Of a stretch of DNA of 64,000 nucleotides, positions 29,777 through 38,062 are shown one piece after another (positions within the stretch are counted from its first letter, which is position 1; every line of letters starts with the position of its first letter). This DNA comes from Dermatophilaceae bacterium (GTDB taxonomy: Bacteria > Actinomycetota > Actinomycetes > Actinomycetales > Dermatophilaceae), in assembly GCA_014377705.1 (NCBI GenBank), contig JACMPC010000057.1:1-64000 (forward strand), read 5' to 3'. The notes below the pieces were generated by a model, which worked only from the letters and a program-made list of their open reading frames with translations, was not told the origin of the DNA and did no database searches. Both the position numbers and the translations under genes were made by a program.

Positions 29777-32011
29777 TCACCCGAGAAACTCGCCCAGGTC
29801 TGCGAGGTCGACCGCGCCGGGATGCATCACCACCACCTCGAAGCCGGTCCCGGCTGGTCCACGGCTGACCAGCTCGATGGCCGCGGGAACATCCGATGCC
29901 GGGCCCGGCATCGCGAGGAAGTCGCCCTGACCAAAGCCACAGCCGGATGCCTGCACGTCCAGCAGCTGGTCGGGGGTCTCGATCCCCTCGCAGATCGACA
30001 CCAGGCTCAAGGTCTCGGCGAGCCGGATGACAGCAGGCAGGAACTCGGGGTCCTCTGTGTTGTCCTCGCGCGGGTGCAGGAACGCCTGGTCGATCTTGAC
30101 CATGTCCACCGGCAGCTGGCGCAGGTGGCTCAGCGAGGAGTAGCCGGTCCCGAAGTCGTCGATGGCGACCCGGACGCCGTGGGAGCGCAGCTCTCGAAGG
30201 GTCTGGCGGCCCCGCTCGACCAGCAGCACTCCTTCGGTGACCTCCAGAACCAGGGCCGACGGCGGCAGGTCGTGATCCTTCAGTGATCGCACGATGCAGG
30301 AGGCGAACTCCTCATTGTCGAGCTGGAGGGGGGACACGTTAACGCTGACGTAGACCTCGACCCGCCGGGAAGACCGCCATTGCGCGAGGTCGGCGCAGGC
30401 ACGTTCGGTCACCCAGTGACCAAGCTCGTGGATGAGCCCGGTGTCCTCGGCGACCTGGATGAAGTCGGCGGGCGACACGTCGCCGAGCTGGCTGTCGGTC
30501 CAGCGGGCGAGCGCCTCGAGACCAGCCACGGCTCCGGTGCCCAGGTCGACGATGGGTTGGTAGGCGAGACTGATCAGGCCGTCGGCGAGCGCGGTCTGCA
30601 GGGCCTCCCTGAGCCGGAACCTGTTCATCGCCGTCGCAGCCATGGTGGGCCGGTAGAGCACGTGACGACAGCGCCCCTGGAGCTTCGCCTCGTACATGGC
30701 GAGATCCGCGTCGCGCAGCAGCGTCTCTGTGGTCTCATGCGCTCCTGCGATGGCGATGCCGACACTGGCGCCAATGGTCAGGGTGCGCCGGCTGAAGTCC
30801 ACCGGGATCCTGCTCAGGGCGCTGATCACCCGGTCGCCCAGGGCGGTCACCTGCTCAGGGGTCACATCCTCGACCAGCAGGGCGAACTCGTCGCCGCCGA
30901 CGCGCGCGGCTGTGTCTCCGTCGCGGGCACAACCCTGCAGGCGCCTGGCAGCGGCAGCGATCACCTCGTCGCCACAGGCATGGCCGAAGCTGTCGTTGAC
31001 GGTCTTGAAGTTGTCGAGGTCGATGAAGAGCACCGCGATCTGACGCGACGGGTGTCTGCGAAGAGCCTGACCAACCCGGTCCCGAAAGAGCTTACGGTTG
31101 GGCAGACCGGTGAGCGCGTCGTGAAGGGCCTGGTGCTCCAGACGCTCCTCCAGAAGCTTCTCCCGGGTCACGTCCACCATCACGCCGTGCCAGGTCGCAT
31201 GGCCCGCTGCGTCCCACAGCAGGATCGCGTCGTCTCTCACCCATACCGTCGATCCGTTGCGGTGACGCAGGCGGTAGGTGTCCGAGTAGGCCTTGTCCTC
31301 GGCGCTCTGGATAAGCAGGTCTCTCTCTTCGGCCAGCGCACTCCCGGCCAGGTCCTTCGACTGCCGGTCGTGCGGGTGGAGGAGCTGCACCCACAGGCCC
31401 GGATCGGCCATCCACTCGCGGGTGGTGAAGCCGAGAATGGACTCGATCTGCGGGCTGACGTACAACCATCTGCCCTGTGGCCCGGGCTCGGCGACATACA
31501 CGATCGCGGGCACCCGCTCGACCTGCAGCAGGGAGCGCTGCTCCGCCGAGCGCGTGTCCCTGGCGACCTTTCGGCGCTCGGTAAGGTCCTGGGTCACGCT
31601 GATCGCATGGTTCGGGTTACCGTCGGCATCCCGCACCAGAGACACGGTATGGGCCACCCACAGGGTTCCGCCGTCCTTGCGGACAAACCGCTCGTCGGTG
31701 GCGAACCGTTCGCTCGCCCCGCCGACCAGCTCGGCGAACCGATCGAGGTGGGCTGCCAGGTCATCGGGATGTATGAAGGTCGTGACGGCGTTGTCCGCGA
31801 ACTCCTCGCAGGAGTACCCGAGCGAGTCTCGCAACACCTCGTTGGTCGAGGTTGTGCGGCCGTCGAGGTCAAGGACGCCGATACCGACCGGTGCCGCGTC
31901 GAAGGCCGGCTCGATGCGACCGTCGCGCCCTCCCAGTCCCGCGTCCGCAGCTCCGGTACCCGCCGCGGGTCCGTCCTGGAACGACGGACCGGCGCTGTCG
32001 TTGCTGTCCAC
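29777..32011 (-). CDS. PAS-PAS-GGDEF-EAL cyclic-di-GMP enzyme
   Basis: A 744-aa cytoplasmic protein. PAS 1 (about 35-150, ending GNPNHAISVTQDLTERR), PAS 2 (about 165-295, ending WHGVMVDVTREK), GGDEF 300-465 with intact RVGGDEF and the family opening HDALTGLPNR, and EAL 480-735 with GLEALARW (E-A-L intact), NVSPLQL, EVTEG and IDDFGTGYSSL. Both the synthase and the phosphodiesterase signatures are present, so either or both activities are possible. The usual G-Y-x-x-G-R of EAL ends is GFGQGDF here. ATG 32011. A perfect palindrome lies 70 bases upstream. Monocistronic. Confidence 0.93.
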   Translation of the reverse strand: MDSNDSAGPSFQDGPAAGTGAADAGLGGRDGRIEPAFDAAPVGIGVLDLDGRTTSTNEVLRDSLGYSCEEFADNAVTTFIHPDDLAAHLDRFAELVGGASERFATDERFVRKDGGTLWVAHTVSLVRDADGNPNHAISVTQDLTERRKVARDTRSAEQRSLLQVERVPAIVYVAEPGPQGRWLYVSPQIESILGFTTREWMADPGLWVQLLHPHDRQSKDLAGSALAEERDLLIQSAEDKAYSDTYRLRHRNGSTVWVRDDAILLWDAAGHATWHGVMVDVTREKLLEERLEHQALHDALTGLPNRKLFRDRVGQALRRHPSRQIAVLFIDLDNFKTVNDSFGHACGDEVIAAAARRLQGCARDGDTAARVGGDEFALLVEDVTPEQVTALGDRVISALSRIPVDFSRRTLTIGASVGIAIAGAHETTETLLRDADLAMYEAKLQGRCRHVLYRPTMAATAMNRFRLREALQTALADGLISLAYQPIVDLGTGAVAGLEALARWTDSQLGDVSPADFIQVAEDTGLIHELGHWVTERACADLAQWRSSRRVEVYVSVNVSPLQLDNEEFASCIVRSLKDHDLPPSALVLEVTEGVLLVERGRQTLRELRSHGVRVAIDDFGTGYSSLSHLRQLPVDMVKIDQAFLHPREDNTEDPEFLPAVIRLAETLSLVSICEGIETPDQLLDVQASGCGFGQGDFLAMPGPASDVPAAIELVSRGPAGTGFEVVVMHPGAVDLADLGEFLG

Positions 32012-32322
32012 GATCTCCCGTTCTCCGGTGGGGTGTGCGTGCCTTGTAGAGAGAAAATACAGTCAGGGTCCGATGTATATCGGGCGTTTGGCCAAACGCC
32101 TGGCGCATACGGGTGAAAGCCGGTCCAAAACGACGCGGGTTGACCTCGGCCGGGCATCTCGCCGGGGACGGGGCCATCGCTGCTTCCGGACGAGGCGCGA
32201 CTGGCAGCCTGGGCGCTCGTCGCCATCGGCTGGGGCGCGGCAGTGGTAGAGCAAGACACGGCGACCAGAGTCGTCCGCCGTCCAGGCGATGCATCAGATC
32301 ACAGGGCGCAACCTTGTCCTCG
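32012..32322. other. intergenic region between two minus-strand genes
   Basis: No gene supported. It contains the palindrome above. I looked for a cyclic-di-GMP or cobalamin riboswitch here and do not see their conserved cores. Confidence 0.5.
32083..32100. promoter_or_regulatory. 18-bp perfect palindrome upstream of the GGDEF-EAL gene
   Basis: GGCGTTTGGCCAAACGCC is a complete 18-bp palindrome, 72 bases before the start of the GGDEF-EAL gene. It is a natural binding site for a dimeric regulator; its regulator is unknown. Confidence 0.6.
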
Positions 32323-33666
32323 TCACGTCTCGCGACCTGCCGGGGCAAGCTCTCCGGGGCCCGGGGCTTCGAACTCACTCCCCGGGACCTCGCGGTCGTC
32401 CGGACGAGTGCGAGGGATCTTGGTGACCACGGTGAGGACGATCGAGACCAGCGCGATTCCGGCGATCACCGTGTACCCGAGCGTGTAGCTCTTCGCGCCG
32501 CCGATGAGCGAGGCGATGATGAGCGGGCCCATCACTCCACCCAGGCTCCAGCCGAGAATCATCAGGCCGTAGATGGCGCCGGCGTGACGCACGCCGAAGT
32601 AGTCGCCGGCGGTCGCGGGCATGGTGCCGAACGCGCCTCCGTAGCAGAGGTAGATGACCGCGGCGAGGATGAAGAAGAGCACCATGTTGCCCGCATGGGG
32701 GATGAGCAGCAGGCAGATGCCCTGGAGCCCGAGCATCGCGGCGAACGCCGGCATCCGGCCCGTGCGGTCCGAGACCACCGCCCACAGGATCCGGCCGCCC
32801 CCGTTGAAGATCGCGAGCGCTCCGACCAGACCCGCGGCTCCGGCGGTGGTGTAGCCGGCGATGTCGGTGGCGCTGGCCGCGGCCTGGGAGATGAGCGCGA
32901 TACCGGCGGTCACGTTGAGGGTGAGCAGCGCGGTGAGCAGGTACCACTGCGGGGTGTGCAGCGCCTCCTTCCCGGTGTACTCCCTGCCGCTACCGATGAC
33001 ACGGCCGCCGGTGGCCGGCGCGAAGCCCGGGACGGCATACCCCCCTGGCGGGTTGCGGAAGAACGATGCGCCGATCAGCGAAAGGAGCATGTACCCGATC
33101 CCCAGTGGCAGGAACGCCCTCGTCGGCATGTCCTTGTTGCTGTCGATGAGGCGCTGGGCGATCGGCGACGTCAGGACGGCACCGAAGCCGAAGCCGCCGA
33201 CGGCCAGCCCGGTGATGAGTCCCCTCTTGTCGGGAAACCACTTCTGAAGCATGGCGATCGGGACGATGTAGGCGAAGCCGAGACCGAAGCCACCGATGAG
33301 CCCATAGCCCAGGACGAGCAGCCAGAGCTGATCTTGGCTGCGCGAGAACGACGCGAGGATCACGCCGGCGCCGTAGATGACCCCGCCCAGCAGCGCGACC
33401 GGACGCGGCCCCCGCTTGTCCTGCAGACGCCCGCCGACGTAGGAGCCGACGAAGATCATGCCGATCGCCACCTCGAACGGCAGCGCGCTCTGCATGGTGC
33501 TGAGCCGGAACGGCTCGGCGACGCTCAGGGCCTTGCCGAACACGCTCCACGCGTACACGGCGCCGATCGAGAACTGCAGCAACAGGGCCGCGCCGACCAG
33601 CCACCAACGTCCCCTGGTCGGATCCTGCTCGCGTGCCGTGGTCGTTCGGGTGCCCTCGGTGGCCAT
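32323..33666 (-). CDS. MFS transporter, OFA (oxalate/formate/lactate-type) family
   Basis: A 447-aa carrier with 12 predicted TM helices. OFA-family features: RWWLVGAALLLQFSIGAVYAWS at the start, LQDKRGPRP as the MFS motif-A loop between TM2 and TM3, and FAYIVPIAMLQKWFPDKRG in TM5. The second half begins LHTPQWYLLTALLTLN. The family exchanges or symports small carboxylates (oxalate/formate, lactate, pyruvate); the substrate here is unknown. Hydrophilic tails at both ends. Stands alone. Confidence 0.9.
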   Translation of the reverse strand: MATEGTRTTTAREQDPTRGRWWLVGAALLLQFSIGAVYAWSVFGKALSVAEPFRLSTMQSALPFEVAIGMIFVGSYVGGRLQDKRGPRPVALLGGVIYGAGVILASFSRSQDQLWLLVLGYGLIGGFGLGFAYIVPIAMLQKWFPDKRGLITGLAVGGFGFGAVLTSPIAQRLIDSNKDMPTRAFLPLGIGYMLLSLIGASFFRNPPGGYAVPGFAPATGGRVIGSGREYTGKEALHTPQWYLLTALLTLNVTAGIALISQAAASATDIAGYTTAGAAGLVGALAIFNGGGRILWAVVSDRTGRMPAFAAMLGLQGICLLLIPHAGNMVLFFILAAVIYLCYGGAFGTMPATAGDYFGVRHAGAIYGLMILGWSLGGVMGPLIIASLIGGAKSYTLGYTVIAGIALVSIVLTVVTKIPRTRPDDREVPGSEFEAPGPGELAPAGRET

Positions 33667-33673
33667 CTCGCTC

Positions 33674-34048
33674 CTACAGTCGAGCCCACCGTACGTCCGG
33701 CCGCCACCCGACCACCGGCCGGCCTCTGCGCGCGAGTGCGCACCCCCGCGCGACGGGTGGTTCTGGCGGGACGTGCTTCGTCAGCCCGCGACGCACCGCC
33801 TCCCCGCCGACCTGGGCGATCAGGTCGGAATCTCCGCAGACCACGAGCTGGGTCTGGGCGCGGCTCAGGCCGACATACAACTTCTCCCTGGCCCGTGAGA
33901 GGTCGCGGAAGCCGTTGACTGCGAGCACGACGACCGGGCGCTCGAGGCCCTTGAAGCCCAGCACGTGGCCGTAGAAGACGTCTTCCGCAGCGAAGAAGTC
34001 CGCCCAGTAGGCGTCCACGCCGACCCCCTCGACCATCTCAATCTGCAC
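33674..34048 (-). pseudogene. UvrD/PIF1-like helicase C-terminal remnant
   Basis: The 124-aa frame contains only the last helicase motifs: LGFKGLERPVVVLAV (motif V region) and SRAREKLYVGLSRAQTQLVVCG (motif VI). Walker A, Walker B and about 500 residues are absent upstream, and after EAVRRGL the sequence becomes unlike the family. A broken end of a NERD/UvrD-type helicase gene, seven bases from the MFS start. Confidence 0.75.
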
Positions 34049-34289
34049 CGGGTGACGTCTGGCCAGGAAGGGCCAGTCGGTCGCCCTCGTCTGCTGCCCA
34101 GGCTTCGACCGCCGCCTCAGCGCTGGCGTAGCCGCGGCCTATGGACTCGAAGTGGATGTCCCTGGCGGTGAAGCCGCCTACGCGATCACCACTGATCGTC
34201 CCCACGTGCTTGCCAGCACAGCATACGTGCCAGACCCATGGGGAGTACTGCATCAATGTGATGCCTGAGTCGTCCGGCAGTTGCATCAT
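34038..34289 (-). CDS. small hypothetical protein
   Basis: An 83-aa protein from ATG 34289 (MMQLPDDSGITLMQY). It has a Trp/Cys stretch (SPWVWHVCCAGKHVGTI), then FTARDIHFESIGRGYASAEAAVEAWAAD, which looks like a genuine alpha/beta pattern ending in an amphipathic helix; similar small proteins occur in actinobacterial and phage genomes as far as I can recall. It overlaps the helicase remnant by 11 bases. The start is uncertain because no strong ribosome site is present. Confidence 0.45.
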   Translation of the reverse strand: MMQLPDDSGITLMQYSPWVWHVCCAGKHVGTISGDRVGGFTARDIHFESIGRGYASAEAAVEAWAADEGDRLALPGQTSPGAD

Positions 34290-34749
34290 GGCGAACTCGA
34301 TTCGGTGGTCCTTGACTGGATGACACTGGCTACCTAGGGTCGGCGGCAGCAAGTGGCAAGGCCGTCGCCGCCAGGGTCTGGGCAGCTGGGACTGCAGGCT
34401 ACACCCGAGACACCCCCGCTGAGCAGCAAGTTTGTCCACTTTTTCGACCGACCGACAAGGCCCCCACGCCCCGGATCAGCTTTAGCCCATCCGTCCGCGC
34501 AGGGGTGCGCTGGCTGACACCCGGGTTGTCCTGCCCCGAGATGGATCTTCACGTCCTGGGCCATAAGCCGCATCGAGCGCGTCTGGCTAAGGACGCTTCC
34601 ACGTCCACTCAGCCAACCTCTCACTGCCCGCCAGAAGATGGTCGAGTGCACCACGATTTGGGCAACCCTCTATGGGCCTTCTACCATCAGGTGAACGGTA
34701 ATCCATGATGAGAACGCCGAGTAGACGACCGTTGTCCAGAGGAACCCAG
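34290..34749. other. intergenic region, 460 bp
   Basis: I see no supported gene, repeat or strong hairpin here. It separates the divergent small gene ending at 34038 from the DUF6767 gene. Confidence 0.4.
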
Positions 34750-34923
34750 ATGGCCGAGGCCAGAACGCCGCCGGAGCCCAGGTGCCCCATCCGGCCCGGT
34801 GACCCGTGCTCGCTGTGTGTGCCGGGAGCCAGCGGACCGCAGGACTGCGGCCTGGTCTCCCTGGTCATGTCCGACCCTGACCTTCGCGAACGGCTGCACG
34901 ACCTCCGCACCGCCGCTGTCTGA
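34750..34923 (+). CDS. DUF6767-type small Cys-rich protein
   Basis: A 57-aa protein. The core PRCPIRPGDPCSLCVPGASG followed by PQDCGLVSLVMSDPDLRE is the conserved DUF6767 pattern of actinobacteria, with three to four cysteines that could hold a metal. ATG 34750 is preferred over 34705 because AGAGGAACCCAG precedes it. Function unknown. Confidence 0.78.
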   Translation: MAEARTPPEPRCPIRPGDPCSLCVPGASGPQDCGLVSLVMSDPDLRERLHDLRTAAV

Positions 34924-35188
34924 CTCTCCCCCGCCATGTACTCCGGACCGGCGCCCGACCAGACTGAGGTCATGCGATCTCGTGCGATACCCCTTTCCTG
35001 GCCGCCTCGACACACCCTTCTGATCAGCCGGGTCGTCGGTACAACTGGGTGTCACCCTCCATCCTGAGGTCAGGGCTCGTCGAGTTCACCGATATCTGGA
35101 TGATGCGCGAGATGCTGTTGAACCTTCGCGACCGAGCCGAAGGGCGCGGCGTGCAGACGGGGGCGATGCAAGATGCGAACGGTTCGGC

Positions 35189-35626
35189 GTGAGCTGGGAC
35201 GAGTACATCCGCGCGGTGGTGCGAATCGAGCTTGGCGACGGTCTCGTGCAGATCGCACCAGCCCCACCGGGCCGCGCCGACGGCACCTTCCCTGACGTCC
35301 CCCACCACGTGCTGTATGTCGTGACGGCCTTCAACCCGGGAGGACTCGTCAGCCCGGAGCCGGCGAACCAGCAGGCGCACACAGCCCTGATCCGCCGGCT
35401 CGAGGCTGACCACGTCACCTATCGGGAGGCCTCCGGGGGCGACCCCGGCTGGACCCGCACCGAGACCGGCTTCGCCGTGGTCGGGGTCGACGAGGCCTAT
35501 GCGAAGGCACTCGGTCGTGACTTCGGCCAGGACGCAATCTTTGAGTGGACTCCCACCGAGCTGTCTGTGCTCGCGTGCGACGGTGAGCGACGCTCCTCAG
35601 CCGGTTGGGTCATGACAGCTGTGTGA
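35189..35626 (+). CDS. DUF3293 domain protein
   Basis: A 145-aa cytoplasmic protein starting at GTG 35189. Conserved DUF3293 features are the N-terminal Tyr, YVVTAFNPGG, NQQAHTALIRRLEA, the GFAVVGVDEAYAKALGRDFGQDAIFEW block and a C-terminal hydrophobic strand. Function of the family is unknown. No operon partner; the gap before it (34924-35188) is empty. Confidence 0.82.
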   Translation: MSWDEYIRAVVRIELGDGLVQIAPAPPGRADGTFPDVPHHVLYVVTAFNPGGLVSPEPANQQAHTALIRRLEADHVTYREASGGDPGWTRTETGFAVVGVDEAYAKALGRDFGQDAIFEWTPTELSVLACDGERRSSAGWVMTAV

Positions 35627-35645
35627 ATCCGGGCACCGTCATATC

Positions 35646-35984
35646 TCATGTGTGCCCGTCACCAAGAAATCTTCTCGCCCAACCCCCCGTGCAGGTGGAA
35701 ACTTGCGGGGCAGGGCACTCAAGGGGGCCGCCTCCACCCGCAACCCGCGGCCGACAGCGACGAAGGCAGCAACCGCCGTGGCCCCCGGCCTCGGACATCC
35801 CACTCCACACCCCTTCGTCCTGGTGGGCCTCGATCGCCCAGGCAAGGCAGATCGCAGCAACCGTGCAACGGCGGCATACGGCCTTTGCGGCCTCGATCTG
35901 GAGAACCGCGTGTCGCGTGTCGCCGATCGGGAAGAAGAGCTCGGGACTCTCGTCCAAGCAGGCAGAACTGTTGCGCCAGGTCAT
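35646..35984 (-). CDS. whiB: WhiB-family iron-sulfur regulator with atypical C-terminus
   Basis: A 112-aa protein from ATG 35984 (AAGGAG 10 bases upstream). Residues 1-70 are a standard WhiB core: four Cys ligands (SSACLDE, AVCRRCTVAAIC), DESPELFFPIG and the GVWSGMSE turn. These bind a 4Fe-4S cluster and contact the sigma-70 C-terminus. Normally the turn is followed by DERR-x-L-K-R-R, the basic DNA-binding tail; here it runs instead into GGHGGCCLRRCRPRVAGG and a long Gly/Pro/Cys-rich end. The DNA-binding segment thus looks replaced or frameshifted, so the protein may be a sensor without normal DNA contact, or a decaying gene. Confidence 0.78.
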   Translation of the reverse strand: MTWRNSSACLDESPELFFPIGDTRHAVLQIEAAKAVCRRCTVAAICLAWAIEAHQDEGVWSGMSEAGGHGGCCLRRCRPRVAGGGGPLECPAPQVSTCTGGWARRFLGDGHT

Positions 35985-36211
35985 CAGGTCGGGGCTCCTT
36001 GAGTACGATGCGGAAGGTGAGTGCAACTGATCAGTTCCGGGCACATCGCACGGTAGCCAGTGGCCACCCACCCGGAGCTCGAGGCCTGAGCCTCCTTGCA
36101 CATAGCGTCTCGCCTTCCCGCTGCATCTCATCCAGCACATGGTGGAGATTGGTTACACATGTGCTCGGTGAGTCGCCGTTTGCTCGGCAAGTTGACGTGC
36201 AGGTGGGCGGC

Positions 36212-36862
36212 TCAGCTGCCCGCTTTCGGGGAGTCGCCGGTGAGGTCTTCGGGTGTCAGCCCGGCCAGGGTTTCGCTGATCGACACCGGGGACCTGAACT
36301 GGCGACGGCCAAAGGCACGCAACAGTGAGTGGAGCTCTTCGCCGAGACCCCGGGGCGGCAGGTCGATCGCGTATTCGACGGCCTCGTCGTCGCTCGCGGC
36401 GACCCGGACGCCGACCCGGATGTCCTTCAGCAGCCCGGCCACTGCCACGTTCTCAGCCGCGACCAGGCCGGTGAAGCGGTGGACGCCCTCCTGTCGGGCC
36501 CGATCCGCCAGCCGGGTCAGCAGCTCGGTGCCGAGACCCCGTCGCTGCCACTCGTCGATGACGGTGACGGCCACCTCGGCCCCCTGCGAGTCGTGCAGGT
36601 GCCGGATGTAGCGAGCGATGCCAAGGCCGCGGCCATCCACGGGATTCACGGCGCCGAACGCCTCGTGGTTGTGATGGTCGATCTCGGTGAAGTAGCGCAG
36701 CTCTGCGGGAGACAGGCTGGACTTGCCGGTGAGGAACCGCAGCTGCCGGGACTCGACACTCAACCGGGCGAAGCCGTCAACCAGCAACGGCGAATCCCCG
36801 GACCGGACCTCTCGGATGTGCACGACCGAACCATCGCGCAGACTCACGTCGTTGCCGTTCAT
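36212..36862 (-). CDS. GNAT-family N-acetyltransferase
   Basis: A 216-aa acetyltransferase. The acetyl-CoA pocket motif is EWQRRGLGTELL (R-R-G-L-G-T) following the strand AEVAVTVIDE, and motif B is FTGLVAAENVAVAGLL. The N-terminal part (GSVVHIREVRSGDSPLLVDGF, then SPAELRYFTEIDHHNHEA) matches the GNAT regions seen in actinobacterial Pat-like acetyltransferases without the cyclic-nucleotide domain. It may acetylate a protein lysine or a small molecule. Separate from the sugar operon behind it. Confidence 0.85.
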   Translation of the reverse strand: MNGNDVSLRDGSVVHIREVRSGDSPLLVDGFARLSVESRQLRFLTGKSSLSPAELRYFTEIDHHNHEAFGAVNPVDGRGLGIARYIRHLHDSQGAEVAVTVIDEWQRRGLGTELLTRLADRARQEGVHRFTGLVAAENVAVAGLLKDIRVGVRVAASDDEAVEYAIDLPPRGLGEELHSLLRAFGRRQFRSPVSISETLAGLTPEDLTGDSPKAGS

Positions 36863-36926
36863 CGCGCCAAGTCTGACACCTGTGACCCCACGGGCTCATC
36901 CGCTCAGCACCGGTGTGGGGCAGGAC

Positions 36927-37169
36927 TCAGCGTGGACGCCTGCCAGTCCTGGCCGGGAGCCGCCGGCGCCACCGGATCAATCCCCACAACGCCAGGACAA
37001 GGGCCAGCAGGATCATCGCGGGCAGCAGAGCCGGCCTGCCGGTGAGCTCCAGAAACACGGTCAGCACGAAAACCGCGAAGACCCAGAAACCGAGAATGCC
37101 GATGAGGATGTCGAAGTCCTCCCCGGAGCGAACCTTCTGAGTGTTCAGTCTCGCGGAGTCCGGGTCCAC
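36927..37169 (-). CDS. small two-TM membrane protein, last gene of the sugar importer operon
   Basis: An 80-aa protein from GTG 37169, whose first base is the last base of the upstream stop (TAGTG), so it is translationally coupled to the malG-type permease. It has a polar start (DPDSARLNTQKVRSGEDFD), TM 1 (ILIGILGFWVFAVFVLTVFL), a short turn, TM 2 (LLPAMILLALVLALWGLI) and a strongly basic tail (RWRRRLPARTGRRPR). No known domain. Position and coupling suggest an accessory subunit or stabiliser of the transporter. Confidence 0.7.
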   Translation of the reverse strand: MDPDSARLNTQKVRSGEDFDILIGILGFWVFAVFVLTVFLELTGRPALLPAMILLALVLALWGLIRWRRRLPARTGRRPR

Positions 37170-38062
37170 TACTTGACCGCTCCGGCCGTCAGCCCGGCCA
37201 CGATCTGCTTCTGGAAGACCAGCACCATGATCACCAGCGGGATGGTGACGATGGTGGCGGCCGCCATCACCGCGGTGTACGGCTCCTGGTGCGGCTGCGA
37301 CCCGCTGAACGAGGCGATCGCGACGGTGACGGTCTGGGTCTGGCCGTTGGACAGCTGGCTGGCGATCAGGAACTCGTTCCACGAGGTGATGAACGCCAGG
37401 ACCGCCGTCGTGAAGACGCCCGGCGCCGCCAGCGGCATGATGATCTTGCGAAAGGCCTGCGACTTGGTGCACCCGTCGATGCGAGCCGCCTCCTCGAGCT
37501 CCCAGGGCATCTCCCGGAAGAACGAGACCAGGATGTAGATGGTCAGCGGCAGTGCGAACGAGATGTACGGGATGATCAGCGCCTGGTAGGTGCCGATCCA
37601 GTTGAGGTCGGTGAAGAGCTGGAACAGCGGAGTCACCAACGCCACGCCAGGGAACATCGAAGCGGCCAGGATGAACCCCAGGACCAGGTACTTGGCCCGG
37701 AAGTTGAGCCGTGCCAGCGCATACGACGCGAAGATGCCGAACATGAGCGAGATGAAGGTGGTGATGATCCCCACGATGAGGCTGTTGACCAGGGCACGGG
37801 CCAGGTGGTTGCCCGTGTCGGTGGAGAACGCGGCGCGAAAGTTGTCCAGGGTGACGTGACTGAAGAAGGGGGTCGCGTCGTAGGTGAAGCCGACATCCCG
37901 GAAGGCAGTGACGACCATCCAGTACGCGGGTAGCAGACACCAGATGGCGATGAGAGCGGCGAAGACGTAGGTGCGCCGCGACTCCCATCGCTTGCGGTTG
38001 TGAGCCTTGCGGTTCACGTGGGCGCCGGGCTCGGTGTCCTGGGTTGCGGTTGCAGTGGTCAT
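37169..38062 (-). CDS. carbohydrate ABC importer permease (MalG-type)
   Basis: A 297-aa permease of the CUT1 family. Six TM helices, a basic N-terminus (NRKAHNRKRWESRR) and the EAA loop ELEEAARIDGCTKSQAFRKIIMPLAAPG around residue 195. TM 6 ends GLTAGAVK, as usual for MalG proteins. ATG 38062 overlaps the stop of the MalF-type gene by four bases. The ATPase (MsiK/UgpC-type) is not encoded here and is presumably shared, as is common in actinobacteria. Confidence 0.93.
   Translation of the reverse strand: MTTATATQDTEPGAHVNRKAHNRKRWESRRTYVFAALIAIWCLLPAYWMVVTAFRDVGFTYDATPFFSHVTLDNFRAAFSTDTGNHLARALVNSLIVGIITTFISLMFGIFASYALARLNFRAKYLVLGFILAASMFPGVALVTPLFQLFTDLNWIGTYQALIIPYISFALPLTIYILVSFFREMPWELEEAARIDGCTKSQAFRKIIMPLAAPGVFTTAVLAFITSWNEFLIASQLSNGQTQTVTVAIASFSGSQPHQEPYTAVMAAATIVTIPLVIMVLVFQKQIVAGLTAGAVK

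Noticed and set aside
32100-32230. Possible cyclic-di-GMP or cobalamin riboswitch upstream of the GGDEF-EAL or MFS gene (GGGTGAAAGCCGGTCC...GACGCGGGTTGACC).
   Set aside because: Conserved riboswitch cores are not matched and the orientation does not serve either minus-strand gene.
32113-33918. 601-codon plus-strand frame across the MFS gene.
   Set aside because: Shadow of a 12-TM gene; low-complexity composition.
35652-36002. Plus-strand basic 116-aa frame (PVTKKSSRPTPRAGG...) opposite whiB.
   Set aside because: It lies fully antisense to the better supported WhiB gene and its later part is the shadow of that gene.
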